64,000 nucleotides of DNA, from NCBI GenBank assembly GCA_034008185.1, contig CM067084.1, forward strand, positions 15,582,385-15,646,384, read 5' to 3'. The DNA is from Gorsachius magnificus (Eukaryota > Chordata > Aves > Pelecaniformes > Ardeidae). The notes under the pieces were generated by a model, which was not told where the DNA came from, did not search any database, and saw only the letters and a list, made by a program, of their open reading frames with translations. Positions 8,311-22,380 of the stretch are shown piece after piece. The stretch's first letter is position 1. Each line of letters opens with the position of its first letter. The position numbers and the translations under genes were made by a program.

Positions 8311-11300
8311 CTTGTGTCACAACACACAGTGTTGTGGTGTTCATGACTGGTTGTGGAAACAGCTATTTTTTTTCTGCTACTTACCGATTTTGCCTGCAGG
8401 TTTTCCTCCCTATGCACAAAGGTTCAGTGTTTGCATATAAGGCAGCTCAAGAGGATTTTTATTCCTTGTAGCCACTTGTGCTGGAAATTAAAAGAAAAAG
8501 CCATAGGAAAAACATATGGTCTCAGGGAAGAAAAAAAAAAAAAGCTTGCTTTTGCAAAATTACAATCTGGGGGCAAAATATGAGTAGATTGTTATCTTTT
8601 ATATTCAGGGAGTATGGTTATTTCAGTTTGGGTCATCACTGCACAACCCCAAAGTATTTACTTCCTTTAAAATGACAAATTTCACCCCTAAGAAAGCTCT
8701 AAGGTATCTTTAAAAAAGATAGCATAGCTCTAAAATTGAGATATCCAGCAATTCTAAAGGATCTGATCTCTATGAAAGCCACTGGAACAATTCCCATTGA
8801 TTCCCACTGAATTAGAGTCAGGTCTTAAGGAGATACGAACTCTAGTTAGCTTAACTTTTAAATAGTCCCTTGATAGAAAGCTGTCATGGGGTGTTGAACA
8901 AATAGTAAATAAGAGTTGCTAAAGTAAAAATGGCTTGAATGACAATTGTGCTCTTGGTCTCCCAGCCTTCTAGACCAGGGACCTGGCCAAAACATGTTGT
9001 GGTTCCCTCTCAGCTAACCTGCTTGTGTTTCTCTCCCTGTAGTGAAAGAGCCTGGTCAATGCATATGTCTCACTCCGACATGAGGCTGTAATGTAGCTGG
9101 GATACACATCCAGGAGTCTGCTCACGTTAAGGTATAGGTACTGTGATCTTTGGCTACAATAAACTAGCAAGTTAACCGAGAAGGTTTAGTATGGTTGTAG
9201 CCGTTTACATTGTTTGGACTTTGTAGTTTACACTGGTATTTTTGCTATCAGGTACACTTTTAAGACACTCCCTAGGCTCCTCCTCAGTCTATTAGTGTGT
9301 CTCTGCTGCTTTGTGGTTGTATTCTATTTTTAGAGGTGTTACTTTGTCAATATACACTGCCCTTTAAAATCACTCTAATTTATTGCCTACAGCATACATG
9401 TAATACCCATCTCTAGTAATTTGCAGATGACCTCTCAGAAATGCTGCCAAAATTCCAGGAAGGCCCCGGGATGGTCCCCTTTACTTGTTGGATATAGTGT
9501 TTAATGGCAAACCCACTTCATAAATGTTTGCCACGTTTTTTCAGCTGTGCACCTGCTTTGGAAAGAAATCTGAAGTGGAGCCTGATGTTGCCTTCACAAG
9601 AGAGAGTATGCTAACCCCAGGCGCAGTATCTCACTAGGCAAGCAGACAGTCAGCAGCAGAAATTCCAGTTACCATGTTTTGTAGATGCCAGATCTTAAGC
9701 TTCAGCCCTCTAAATGCAATGTGCCATGGATCTCATGCCAGAATTAAGGTTGCCTGTTCATAGTGCAGACATGTCTTTCATGTTTGAAATTACGTCTAAG
9801 GAAGAACCGGAGATAAGACAGATACTGGCAAAGGGAGAGAGGACAAGGGAATTTCTACATTTATTAGTCATGTTATTGAAAAAAGAGGGAAGATTTTATC
9901 GTGTCTGTCTTGCTGAAAGCAAGGCTCTGGGTTCACAAGATCTGCTGGTAACAGTGCATAACTGAGTCTACTTCCACACATGTTAATGCTAGAAGGCTAA
10001 TATCACTTTCCTTATAATAAACAGGAAGAAAATTCTGTCATCAATGTGTCTGCTGCATTTATGCCTCTGTATGCATAACCAAGAGGTGTGAATTAAGCTG
10101 GCGTTTGTTCTAACCACTAATAAAATGTGAGTGGGGGGAACACAGCACTAATCTAAATGGGGATGGGAGGAAAGCCATGTAACGCATGCTCTGCTGGCCC
10201 AGCCGGAGGAAAGGGCTGAAATTCTAGGTACCCACTGCTTGGTAAATGTACCTGGTGATTAAAGTACTTACCATGAATGAAATAAAGGCTAAGGATGTGA
10301 AGAGAACTACAGCATTCCTACTTATGGCAAGCCCTTTAATGGGGGGGGGAAAAAAATACTTATTAGCTACTGGGTTTTGTTGTTTTACTGGTAAAAGGAG
10401 CACGGTCTCTTTAAAAGCCTTGGCTTCCTTTTCTAAATGTTGTTGCTGAGCTGTGCCCCACCCCTGCATAAGCAACACCTGCATACCTGCAGGGTACTTT
10501 CTTCTTGATAGCTTGTATACCTTGATAATATATGTTGGTGGAGTGGTCTCGATGCATGATGTTTAGCCATCCCTTTTATTAATGTAAGGGCATTGATCTA
10601 TGTTTGCCAGATCCCCAGTGATGTAATAACTTACAGTGCTTCTAATATCCTTTTTGCGGCATTTGTGTTCTTGGTAGCCACTGGGCTGATGAGTTTCAAA
10701 AGGAAAAAAAGACACACACCCCTCCAAGACACACACAAATGGCAAATCCTAGCAAGAAGCGTGCAAAACGAATTCCGGATAGCTTGGCACTGTGGGAGCT
10801 GCGTGCAACAGTCTTCTCAGCAAAATGATACTGCTTGTGATGTATGTTAAGCTGAATTGACGGTCTGTGCAATTGCTCTGGATACAGAAATGTATAATGT
10901 GTCCAGGAATCCTCAAAGTATAGACCCTATGGGGTCTGAGCAAGCCTGATGGATTTTAAGGAGTGAGGCATTTGGGAGTGATAGAATATTCAAGGCTTCC
11001 AGAAATCTTTCTTCACCACAGTGTATATATGTGTGTCGCCCTAAGAAGAAATCGTTAACTTGCAGAAAAAAAAGGCAGAGGATAATGTTCTTTGCCTCTT
11101 GACATGCATGCTGTTGAATTTCTACAAGGGACCAGACTGCTGCTCTCAGGAGCAGTGGGTTTGCTGCCAGGCTTAAGGCTACTTTCAGCCATTTCTGTCT
11201 CTCACCAGTAGTGTGGAAGGGGTGTGAGCGGAGTGTTACTGCTGCACTCCGATGGTTATCTGCTTCAGGTAAGATCCACCAGAGTAGAGCGGGCATTCCC

Positions 11301-14300
11301 CAACAGGTATTTTGGGTCCTCCAGCACACTCAACATACAGACGGTGTATGGACAGATTAAGGTGACATTTTGCTTGTTCAGTGGAGGAATAGGGAACTCA
11401 AAGCCATTGCATTTACAGTTTTTTACACATTTAAAATGTATATGGGATAAATAAGATACTGCTTTGAAACAATTAATGAGATCATCATTGTGTGGGAAGG
11501 AGGGAGAGAGAGAACAAAATGTTAGGAGACCAGGGAGGTAAATACACGGAGGAGAAAAATAATCATAGAGCATAGGCACAAGGTAAGCTGCAGAAAGAGG
11601 CAGAGGAGAAACAAATGTGGGGCTTACTGGGTTAGGACAGCAGGAGGCAGGGAGATGGCTGGCAGAGAAAAAATGAAGGCATATGCATGCCCACCAGAAG
11701 GAGCCGCACAAATCTCAGCTGCTCTTCCCGTGCTTTACAGGATCAAAGAGCAAGTGCAGTATTTTGGTGTACGTTTGTATAGTATATAACACAGTGCAAT
11801 TCCAGTCCTGATTACTATTAAAAGATAGTGCGGACACAATTAAAAATCATCACAAAGAGGCCCCAGTAGGAAAGATGAGACAAGGGCTTGGCAAACCACT
11901 GGCTGACCTAGTCTGTCACCCCTTATTTCGTTCCCAGTTATTCATTGTAGAGCTAATTAGTGGCATATTGTAGAACTGAGGTCATTAAGACAGACCTCTT
12001 TGCATCTTCTCCAGATGATTTTAAAACCAGCTACAGTGTTTCGGTACCTTTCCTTTTTGTAGACAATGCCACTGTATTCCACTCCCCCTTGCCCTTTGTT
12101 TTGGCATTTGCACATTGTCACTGCCATTAGCAGGGCTTCCTTTCAACACAGCACAATGGCTGGAGATATCCCAGTGTAGACACGCTGCTGTTCTTTTTTC
12201 TGGACTATAGTCCTTGCCTGGAGTAGGTGGGAGCAGGACACAGATTCTGCCCCACCACGCTTCACATCAAAAGGGCCTCGCTTGTGTATAGATTGAGAAC
12301 TGAGCTGCACTAGAGAAAACTTCAAGGATGACAGACAGCTCTGGAAAATCAAATCAGCTTTAAAGAGAAACATACAGCATTTAGCTGGCTCTGCACTGAT
12401 AACGAGCATTTACAATCACTAGATCATGACAACTGCACCATGCAGGGATAATTGTCTGTTATAAATGGCACTGTAGCAAGGAGACCAGTGATCTGTCTTT
12501 AACATGATTATACACCACAAATCAACGATAAGGCAGGCATTGCTTCTCTGATTCACTTTCGTCCAAGATGAATGAGCATAAGGCAAAGAAAAACAAAAAT
12601 CAAAACAAAGCACATAATATGTGGATGCTTTTCAGCCTAAAAAAGAAATCTAGAAATTAATTCTTTTGTAGACTGATAGACTGATACATCCGAGCAATAC
12701 AATCAGAGAGAGAATGCGAGGTTTATAAATTCATTTTGGCCTTAGCATTCACTCTGCAGCATCCTGCACCACACAGCATGCAGGAGGTGTTATACTGCAA
12801 GGGAGATAGGAGAGCAGAGTCCTGACCACTTGCAATTACCAGAATCTTCATGAGCACATTCCTCTTGAGCCAGTGGTGTCACTTTGATGTCCTGGATAAA
12901 TTTCAGTTTCATTAGTTACGTTCGGATTACTTAATTTCCCAAGAAGCATAGTTGTCATTGTCTTTAATTATTTGGAGATAAAAAAACTGCATTTTTTTTG
13001 GAGCATGATAATTACATATAAAGTTCTACGTGTATACTGTGTTTTGCAGGCAAAGAAAGAGATGTGAGATTTGAACCAAGGAAGTAAAATCAACATAAGG
13101 ATGAAACCACATTAGAACAGCATCTGGGGAAATGAGTTGAGTTAAAGGTTTCTACGTGGGAGTGTGAATGGATGGGAAATGTGAATGTAAAGGAAAAGGA
13201 ATGTCTCTATAAAGCAATAGATGATATAATTTGCGTTATTTTGCATATGTCTTGCTAGAAAGTTCTCATGATGCTTGCAGTCTTAAAGGAATTTAAATTT
13301 CTTGCTTTTGGTGCCCTAGTATTGAAAAGCTTTAAAATGGGATTTTGCAGAGAGAGGGCTAGCAGGTTGTGCCAGGACCATAGAAACCAAACAAGCTCCC
13401 TTTCTCCATTTATGTTGCCTCTGAAAATGCCATGTCCACAAGCAAAGACAAGAATTATTTATTTAATTAATCACAAGGCACAACTGTAATTTTATTTCTC
13501 ATCTAAAAAATGAGAAATAGGGTTCCAGCAGTACAGTTGCCCGTTCTACATGACAGACCAGGGTCCTCTTTTGGGTACTTCAGACATCTGGGAATGTAGC
13601 CTAAAATCAGGACAGTGCCTTAGCAGTCTTGTCAGCTGAATCCTAAATCCAAATCCCACACTGTTCCTTACTGTATCTCTGTTTTCCCTAGAGTGTATCT
13701 CATCTGAACACTGACCAAGCTTGACCTATTTTGTTCAGGATTTGATGAGATCACAGTGCAAGCCTGTCTAACTGCAGGCCATAAATTGTTGTACTGCTCC
13801 ATCTGGTCGCTCTCTGACAAGTGTGTGCTTTGCTTAACTAGGGTGATAAAGTCTATCAGCATTTCTTCTAGGTGCTGGAGGCCTTGGGCACATGAGCAGC
13901 TCCAAGCTGTAGGGTTCACGTACTGTGTGACTGGCCTTTGCAGAAGCTGGACCAACCGTGCATTGACTGTAAGGCTGCTTACTGATTGCAGGTTTTCAGC
14001 TCAAGTAAGGCAGCATTGCTATCTCTTGCTATTTGCAGTTTTCTGGGGGCCTTCTGCGGTGATGTCCATGTGGAACATTTGGTCCATGTCTGTAAGGATG
14101 ATACTTTTAGATGTCCAACTGAAAACTACTTTATACCTAATTGTCTGAAGGGGCAAATGGGTGCCTTCATTTTGCATGTTTGTTTTTTTTTTTTCTCCTA
14201 CGTTTTAAAGAGCCATTGACTGTGGAATTTAGAAAACTGTTTTCCTAAGTGTTGGTAAGCCATGTAGTCCTTCCCCTTCTCTCCAACACCTTCAACAAGA

Positions 14301-17300
14301 GCAGATTCTCTGGATATGCATAGCATGCTTTGGTCCTTTAAACCATATTATTAGTGGACTGAGGTCATCACTTGTAATTCAGGTTGCCCAGTACTTCCTA
14401 CATTGAGACTATATTGAGTTTATGTGTTTAGAACTTCATCAGACATTAATTGTTCTCGGTGTGTTCTTCAGGAAGAATATGTGTAGCAAATGTCAGCGAA
14501 ACAGTTCAAGTATTTCTGAAAACAGGATAAAGAACAATTAATTCGTTTGCCAGGGCTGAAAATATTAGAGCACTTTTGTTGTGAGAGGCTGTAGTGCTCC
14601 TGTCCACTCAGGAAGAGAGACAAAATTTGGCAGGGAAAGGAAAGATGAATTTTGTGTCAAGAGATGAGCTATGAGCTGTAAGCCAGCCTCAGTTAAGACT
14701 CAGTTTTGCAACTAAATATTGCAAAAACGGTTTTCATACTGGCTAGCTGCAGCAGGAACCTGGGAAGAACACAAAATCACTCTCCATTATTTGACCTGTT
14801 CTGTTCACTGCGTGAGTCAGGGTCTTTAGGAAGGAACATGTATGAGCATGCAATTAAAGACAGGTACCAGGATACACCCAAACTGAGTACTTGACTAAGA
14901 TTATACCAGCAACAGTAATTTTGATCAGTTGCAACTTCCAAGTGTTTAACTTTTTTTTCCCCAATTTTTACTTAGAGGGAGAATTTACAGATGTAATTTG
15001 TGCAATAGTATATTAAGTGTAGAGGGAGTTGCTTTTAACACTGCTCAAACTTGTTTGTGAAAAATTTGGCTATTTTTGGTCAAGCAAGAAAACAGTGGAG
15101 TTTAAAATTGGTCTAAATGCTTTTGGCATGTGGGCAACCTTTTTCAACACTGTGTGACTGCCAGGATGTTTGAAACCTACGAGGTAATTTCCTCCTGAAA
15201 GTGCAAGTGGAAACTTATACAATACACGTACATTTATTGTTAGGGCAGTCTGTTATTGAGAACTCACTAAGAACCCATTGCCTTGGGATCACTAATTAAA
15301 TACTGATTTACTTACTCTTCCAGAATTCAGTTTCTTCCACACCTTGAGCAAAGGAAAACTCTGGAATTGGAGAATACAGGAAAGAAAAAAACATGGTAAT
15401 GCAGGTATACCCAGTGCCCAGGTATCGGCTTATTTAAGCCAGATGAGCACAATTCTGCTTTTTGAAGAGTCAGTTGATAATTTTTGTTAGTATCCTTGCA
15501 TTTCTTTGCCCTCTGTTGGTTCACGAACAGCGGAAGGGCAACAGGTTTTTTTCTTTTTACCATATAATGCAATGTCCAACAGCTGCCTTTTCTAATATGC
15601 AGTGACCGACACCAGCTCACTTAATTCCTCACTCCTATCATGCTTTCTCCTAGCCTTCTGTTACTCACCAGTGAGCCCTGCTCTGACGCTTAGTGTAGTG
15701 GTTCTCAAACCATGTTTGCGGTTGTGCTCAAACAGAAAATCTTTTTCCTTGGTTAGAAAAAAGCTCACTAAGTCTACCACAGTTTCATAACCACTTTAAA
15801 CTGGCTGAAGCCAACAACGCTATCAAAAAGATAAGCTTCGCCCTTTCTCCCACCTCAGTCCTGCCCCTGCACAAGCTCGGCACAAGGATTTGGACAACCA
15901 CACAATGAACCAGATCAGGGAACCGATCCAAATTAAAAATTAACTTGGCCCCCGAAACATTTGTTTTCCCCAGCCAGATCAGTTCTCTAGGCCTGTTCAG
16001 TTCGCAGCTGCACCGGCGACTGTGCCAGCACAAAGGGGGTGGGTGACGTGGGGTTAGGGGATGAGCAGCCGCTCTGGAGGGGGAAGGGTGGGACTGTTTT
16101 ACTACTGACTTATGCAGCCAAGAGTGATGCTGAACTCAGGCAACGTGACGTAGACTTGGACCTGTTTAGAAAAATTGAAAAGAGGTTTCTAAATTACTCA
16201 AGATAAGTACCATTGCTTTGGGGAATAAAAATAAGACACAGTGCCTTTTTCCTTTATGTTTTTAATCATTATATAAAATGGGCTGAGTATTTTGTCACAA
16301 AATATCAACAAAACGTGGAAGTAAGGGGATGCATTTAGATGCGGTATGTGTGATTTTGTTAGTCTTCCAGTGGTGTAATATAGTTGTCTCCTCTTCGGGT
16401 ATAAAGAAGGAGATAGAGCCCTGTATCCAGACAATTACCACGTTTTCCCCAGCCTTCATCCAGTCCTACCCCAAGGCCTCTTTCAGCCCGTGGAGGCTAG
16501 TGCAACTGCCTGTCCGTGGCACTCCCTAGTCCTGCATGGCAAGCTGTGACACACCGCTGCTCGCACAGCACCAGTCATTAGTGTGCTGCTTGTACAGCTG
16601 GTGCAACCGAGTGACCAAGTAGTAAATGCTCAGGATTGCCAAACCACCTTTGATTTCTTTTCTCATAGAGTTATTAGCTTTAATTTTGTATCTGCCACCT
16701 GTCTGAATAAATTTTAATATATCATTCTCTGGTGGTTTTTGCAACAAGATGTAACAGGGACAAGGACTGTAAGAACTTGAAAACACTAATTAAAATGGGA
16801 GATAAGATTAATCTTAGCGGTATTCGTCCAAGAAACCAGTAACAGAGCTAGGTTATTCCAGTTATGTAAATCTTTTTAAGCTGAGTGACTGAAGAAAAAT
16901 TTAATTTTAAAAGAACTAATAATGTTTGGTTACATGGACTCCATTATCTCTTGCTGAGGTGATAGCCAGGAGAAAGTGAAACTACCCTTCAGAAGCCTCT
17001 AGATGGATGCAGGCAAGATCCAAAGGGAGAATTTCATTCTCTACAAAGTACAATACTGGTGCGGTACAGCAGGCAGGAATACTGGGCTTCGTGACAGCAT
17101 GTGATTAGCCGTCAGAACAGAGTGCAACCTCCCTTCTTTACCAGCAATGTAATATCGCTGGAGCAAAGTCCTTACATCAGAGTCTATAGAGGAAACAACC
17201 AATAAAGGAGATAAGGCAGTGCCCTGCTTATACTTTGTTTCAGCCCAAAGCTTTCAGACTCGTAACTTTTAATAAGGATCTTGGCAGGTTTAGCTGGGTA

Positions 17301-19548
17301 CATTCATCTTAGGAAAGTAATGAATTTTGGTCTGAAACCCATCGTCTCAAGGGTGGAAAAGATGAACGACTACTCAATCTGATCAAAGACCTTTCTGGTA
17401 TCTGCAGAAAGATTTACGGCAGAAGCCTTATTTAATGTAACAGAGGGAAATACGTGTAATAACCCTGTACAATTATCAGTTCTACATTTATTCTATATAA
17501 ATCCCACTTAATCATGGTGGGCCAGTTTAGGAAGAACTTCTAAGACTGAAATGAGTTCTTTGTTCTTTTTCATATGAGAGCAAGTCAGGAAACTAAGGCA
17601 GGTCCCAAGTAGATGTTTGACTCTAGAAAGACAAACTCATGAAGGGTTCATTCTAGAAAATGGCCAGACACACCAAAGTAGGAGTATAGAGAGCCCTCAT
17701 GTCACAGCTTCTGTCTTCAAGGCCTTTCACAACTTAGTTCCTCTTTGTGTGTGTGTAAACTACACAGTGCCAGCTCAAAGCGTCTCTTCAGTGAGGGAAA
17801 ACTGAATCTTGGCACTCAAGGATGAGGACGGATCAACTTCTGGCATAAAAAACTTATGTTGATTTCCACTGGGGGATGCAGAAAGCACTTTGTGGGGATG
17901 GCACCAGAACAGTACCCCCAAAGCACCAGCCTCCTTAAACAGCCAAGATACCACCACCCCAATAATTCTGCATCCTCATTAAAGTGCTGGTGATGGGCCT
18001 CTGTGCTCAGCCCCACCCAGGCAGCTTTGGGCAGCTGCTTGGGGCTGCTGCGCTTCTGCTGATGGGGAGCAGGGGAGTTGGAAGGGAGAGAGGTGGAGGG
18101 GAAGGAGAGCAGCCCCGACAGCCCCTTTACCCCAGCAGCCAGCAGAGCGCTTGGCAGCAAAGAGGGTGGACAGGAGGGCCACTGGGCCCTCTTTCATGGG
18201 GCCAGGGTGTTGGGTGAGCCGCTCTGCTGCTGCTCTCATTTTGCTGCCCCGCTCGGTCTGCCTCCGGAGGCCACAGTTCAGTCAGCCCATGCCACCATAC
18301 CACGTCTGCTGTGGTGCAGGGCTGAAGTATTCAAGTTAGCTCAAACCCAAGTGCTTTTCTCGACAGTGGAAATCAGCTACGAACTCTGCGCAACTGTGGT
18401 GAGACAGGTCCTTGTATCCAGATGTGTTTGGAAAACCATACGCAGCTCTGCACAGTTATGATGACCTCCTAAAAATACTCCTTACCTTCTCCTACACTGT
18501 CTTCTGCCTGGTGCATCTTTCCCAAACAGATTTGTGTAGCTGCTAAACAGTCTGCGTATCCTGTTTTAATAATGCTGAGGTGGGAGGCTTGTTTAATACC
18601 TCACCTGTTCAAAGAAGAAGCAGACAAGCCATGAAGGATAGGGATTGATAAATTTAATCAGCCAGCCCAGGAAAGAAGGAACTAATGAAATCAAGTATCC
18701 TCAGCAAGCTGTTATTCTTCTTGATGGAACTGCCTCTTCTCTCTGAAAATACTGTTGGTATTTTCCCACGCTGGGGCAATGCTGTAATGGCAAAAAGAAA
18801 ATTACTCCAGTGATTTTAATGTAAATAGTAAGTTATGTGTTTGATACAATTTAATTATCTGTGAAACTCTACTTGCTGGCAGAAACCTGGTGTACATAAA
18901 GGTGAAGCAAACTTACTGAGTTTGGAGCTAAGCTGTCTCCAGAAGGCACTCTCTATCCCTGGAACCTCTTGAGTAGGGCAGGTGAAGCCTGGCTGAGGTT
19001 GACAAGAAATACTAAATCATAATCTGCACATAAACTCTGATTTTAGAGGAAGGTTGAAAGCTAATAGTAGTAGTAGTATTTCTTAAATATTTGTTACGTA
19101 ATATTATAGTATAAAATGTGCAGCATAATTAATATCTTTTAGCACCCTGCCTTCTGATAAGCTGTTTCTGAGACACAGATTGTAAGGGTGATTAGGCAGG
19201 TGCTTGGTGAGATGTTAAAAAGTGTCTTATGTGACTAAAGTTTCCTTTGAGAATCTAATTAGAAGTTTATCTGTGTAAGTGCTCCAACTCCATCAAAATT
19301 CAGGTTCACAGGCCTTATGACTGATGGTGTCATTGGATTGCACCCCCTAAAAGTCAGGCTGTTTACAGAAGGGATTGTTCTTCTCTTTCTTCATTGCCCC
19401 AGCCTCATGGCCTGTTTTCCTTGCACCAGTCTGAATGATCATGTAGTTGCAGAGTAAAAAGAGGAAAATAAAGTTCTCTCTCATCTCTTGAGATGGCACA
19501 GTTCTTCAGTCCAATGCAGAGGAGTTGTTGTACTCCTGTTGCAGGAGT
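8311..19548. other. intergenic, upstream of SMAD1, no gene recognised
   Basis: About 11 kb of mostly A/T-rich sequence. Reading frames are short (the longest about 150 residues), lack recognisable domains and are low in complexity or overlap on opposite strands. A more G/C-rich patch at about 15830-16110 has two TGACGT sites and could be regulatory. A short TAG trinucleotide run lies near 19063-19077. I see no tRNA or other structural RNA. Confidence 0.5.
15830..16150. promoter_or_regulatory. possible G/C-rich regulatory patch with CRE-like sites
   Basis: This patch stands out from A/T-rich surroundings. It contains TGACGTGG at about 16043 and TGACGTAG at about 16145, which match CRE-like (CREB/ATF) half or near-full sites, and a G-rich stretch at about 16030-16095. 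It is about 6-7 kb upstream of the SMAD1 CpG island. This is inference from base composition and motifs only; it may be unrelated to any regulation. Confidence 0.2.
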
Positions 19549-20256
19549 AGAATCATAGAATCATAGAATCACCTCGGTTGGAAAAGACCTTTAAGATCAT
19601 CGAGTCCAACCGTTAACCTAGCACTGCCATCCCACCACTAAACCATGTCCCTAAGCACCTCATCTATCCGTCTTTTAAAGACCTCCAGGGATGAGGACTC
19701 CACCACCTCCCTGGGCAGCCCATTCCAGAGCCTGACAATCCTCTCGGTGAAGAAGTTTTTCCTAATGTCTAGCCTAAACCTGCCCTGGTGCAGCTTCAAG
19801 CCATTCCCCCTCGTCCTATCATCTGTTACCAGGGAGAAGAGGCCGACCCCCACCTCGCTACAGCCTCCTGTCAGGTAGTTGTAGAGGGCGATCAGGTCTC
19901 CCCTCAGCCTCCTCTTCTCCAGACTAAACAACCCCAGTTCCCTCAGCCGCTCCTCATATGACTTGTGTTCCAGACCCCTCACCAGCTTGGTTGCTCTCCT
20001 CTGGACCTGTTCCAGCAAGGCAACATCTCTCTTGTAGTGAGGGGCCCAAAACAGAACACAGTATTCAAGGTGCGGCCTCACCAGCACCGAGTACAGGGGC
20101 ACGATCACTTCCCTACTCCTGCTGGCCACACTATTCCTGATACAGGCCAGGATGCCATTGGCCTTCTTGGCCACCTGGGCACACTGCTGGCTCATATTCA
20201 GGCGGCTGTCAATCAGTACCCCCAGGTCTTTTTCCACCAGGCAGCTTTCCAGCCAC
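19549..20256 (-). mobile_element. CR1 LINE fragment with long ORF2 C-terminus
   Basis: The plus strand begins with two to three copies of the CR1 3'-terminal 8-bp repeat (AATCATAG units), placing the 3' end at left. The minus strand is open for about 207 residues and encodes the C-terminal end of CR1 reverse transcriptase, with [20 protein letters not shown] sequence near 20215-20255, [19 protein letters not shown] near 19915-19975 and [19 protein letters not shown] near 19680-19740. The intact frame over this length indicates a young copy. The upstream part of ORF2 is missing; the match ends near 20256. Confidence 0.96.
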
Positions 20257-22380
20257 ATCAAGTGAGATGCTCAGGTGGATGTGCCCTTCTGCTGTTCTTT
20301 TTTCAGTTTGCTCATGTTATTCAGAAAAGCTAGGCAGATGCTGATGATGTTTAATTGGGGCATCTTAAAAGTAGCCGATGGAGTTAGAAGTGGTGAATGT
20401 ACAAGCAAGACACTGCTGATACTATCACACACAGAGTAATGGATTTGGACGGTTAGCTATGAGTGGAACGTCCCAAAGTTGGGGGCAGACTTGAAGATTT
20501 GACTCGGCTGTGTACCAAACAGCCCGGCCAGATTTGACCATGGCACAGTGTTTCTCGCTTGCCCTCTGGTCTTCTCACACAACTGATCTGTCTGAAGTCA
20601 GTTCTAACCAGCTCTCTCCAGAACAACCGTTCTGGTTATTAAACGTCATCAGAAGGCCATACTAGGCTGTTTTATAGCCCTTTTTAGGTAAAGGAGCATA
20701 TTAATGTGATCCTCCCCAAGCCTCAGTATAAGTAGAAAATAATTTAATTCTCTCACACCGAAGCAAACCAGCCAGTCAACCCTAACAACAACAAAAGCAG
20801 TAAAAAACCCGTGGTTCTAACAAGACACCTGACAAACTGCAGTGCTTCCCTAATTATCTTCTTGTCATATCTGTTTAGTGTGAATCACGCACTGAATAGA
20901 TACGCGAGCAATGAGGATCCAGTGGATGGAGCTTGCCGCCCGCCCCAGTCCTGCCGAGTCTGCCTGCAGAGCAGAGCAGAGGAGAGGAGCAGACCTCAGG
21001 CACCTGCAAAGCCTTTTCCGCGTATTTCTCTGTGTGAGGCTGGATCACTGCGACTGCCAAGCTCTTGGGGCAGGTACTACTGCTGCATCCACCACTCTTG
21101 ATCCAGGACACCCGGCCCTGCTTTAAGCACCACCACAGTACAAAAGCCAGTAGCAGTCTCATGTTTCTTCTGTACCTGGCTTGCAAATATCTTCATTACG
21201 TGGACAAAATTTAAAGGCATTATAGTTTGTCTTGAGATCAACCTTTACCAGTTACATGTGCAGCCCAGTGCTGCACTGTATCCTGCGTGATTGCACATAA
21301 AAAGAAAAGTTTACTTGCTGATGGTAATTGTGTACAGTACAACCACAAAGTACAGGTTAAAGCTGACTACCAAAGTTCTCTCATCTTGAATCGTTTAAGG
21401 TTCAAAACTTAAGCAGTAAAACACTAATTTTATTCCAGGCTTCCCCCATCATTCTGTGTAGAAGTTCATTGTTATGCTTCTGTTGTAGCATGCTACCTAA
21501 CAACGTAGTACAATTTACCTGCTTGTAATTTATGTAGTATTTACGTGAGAAAGAAATGGATGAATTTTAGATTACTAAGTTAGAGAGAAGTGCTGATAGC
21601 CTCACAGCCATAAACTGGGGTGTTTTTTACTGCTGCTGTCACACTCCTCCTGGGACCTTGGGGAAGCCATTCCAGTTCTGTGTCTTCAGACTCGCAATGC
21701 ACCTGGGTGAGCAGGCAGGTAAGCCCAGGACTACTGTTCTTCTGATAAAGCTCTCAGGGCCTCAACTTCTCTGGGCCTCGGTTTTGCTGCGTTTTAAAAT
21801 GAGGTTAATACCACACCTAGAACTTCCTATACACGTGAAAATTTACTGGCCTAAGTATAGAGATGTAATGATGCCAGTATAGGTGCATTGTAATACTTTG
21901 TGATGTAGAAACATCTTGCCCTTCTTACTTCATATCTCCTTCCAGGAATGATGACTGGGTAAAAGCCAAAGCACTTGTTAAAGAATCAGTTTGGGTTCGA
22001 TCCTACTTGCGCCGGGCTCATCTGAGTACTGTAAAGATTCCTGTAAACGCAGCAGGCAAAGAGGGAGTTAGCCGTTCCTCGAGCGGGCTGCAGGCTCTCA
22101 GCTAGATCCACTTTCAAGCAGACGCTTGCGGATTCAAACAGAGTTCAAGTTCCTTTCAAGAGGGCCGTGGGGTTGAGACTTCATTACTACATATCTGATT
22201 GCACAAGAAGCCTCATGCGCTTTAATAGGTTTACTTGCATAAATTAGGAGTAACTGCAACAGTAGGTAGGGCCAGGATGAGGTCCACAGGCACAGCACCT
22301 GGGGATAAAGAGTGGGCTGTTATGGGGCGGCGTTATTACATGAGCAATTACTTCAATATTAAGAACGGCCTAAGTCAGGG
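20257..22380. other. upstream flank of SMAD1, no gene recognised
   Basis: Intergenic sequence leading into the CpG island. No reading frame here has a recognisable domain. A patch near 20920-21080 is more G/C-rich but not an obvious exon. Base composition rises sharply after about 22430. Confidence 0.5.

Noticed and set aside
9714..9965. 83-residue plus-strand frame in the intergenic region
   Set aside because: No recognisable domain or splice partners; length is within chance expectation.
11265..11711. 148-residue minus-strand frame
   Set aside because: Composition is typical of chance translation of purine-rich DNA; no domain, and another frame overlaps it on the same strand.
17816..18461. 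Several overlapping frames of 60-127 residues on both strands
   Set aside because: Overlap on both strands in a local G/C-rich patch, no conserved motif; chance frames.
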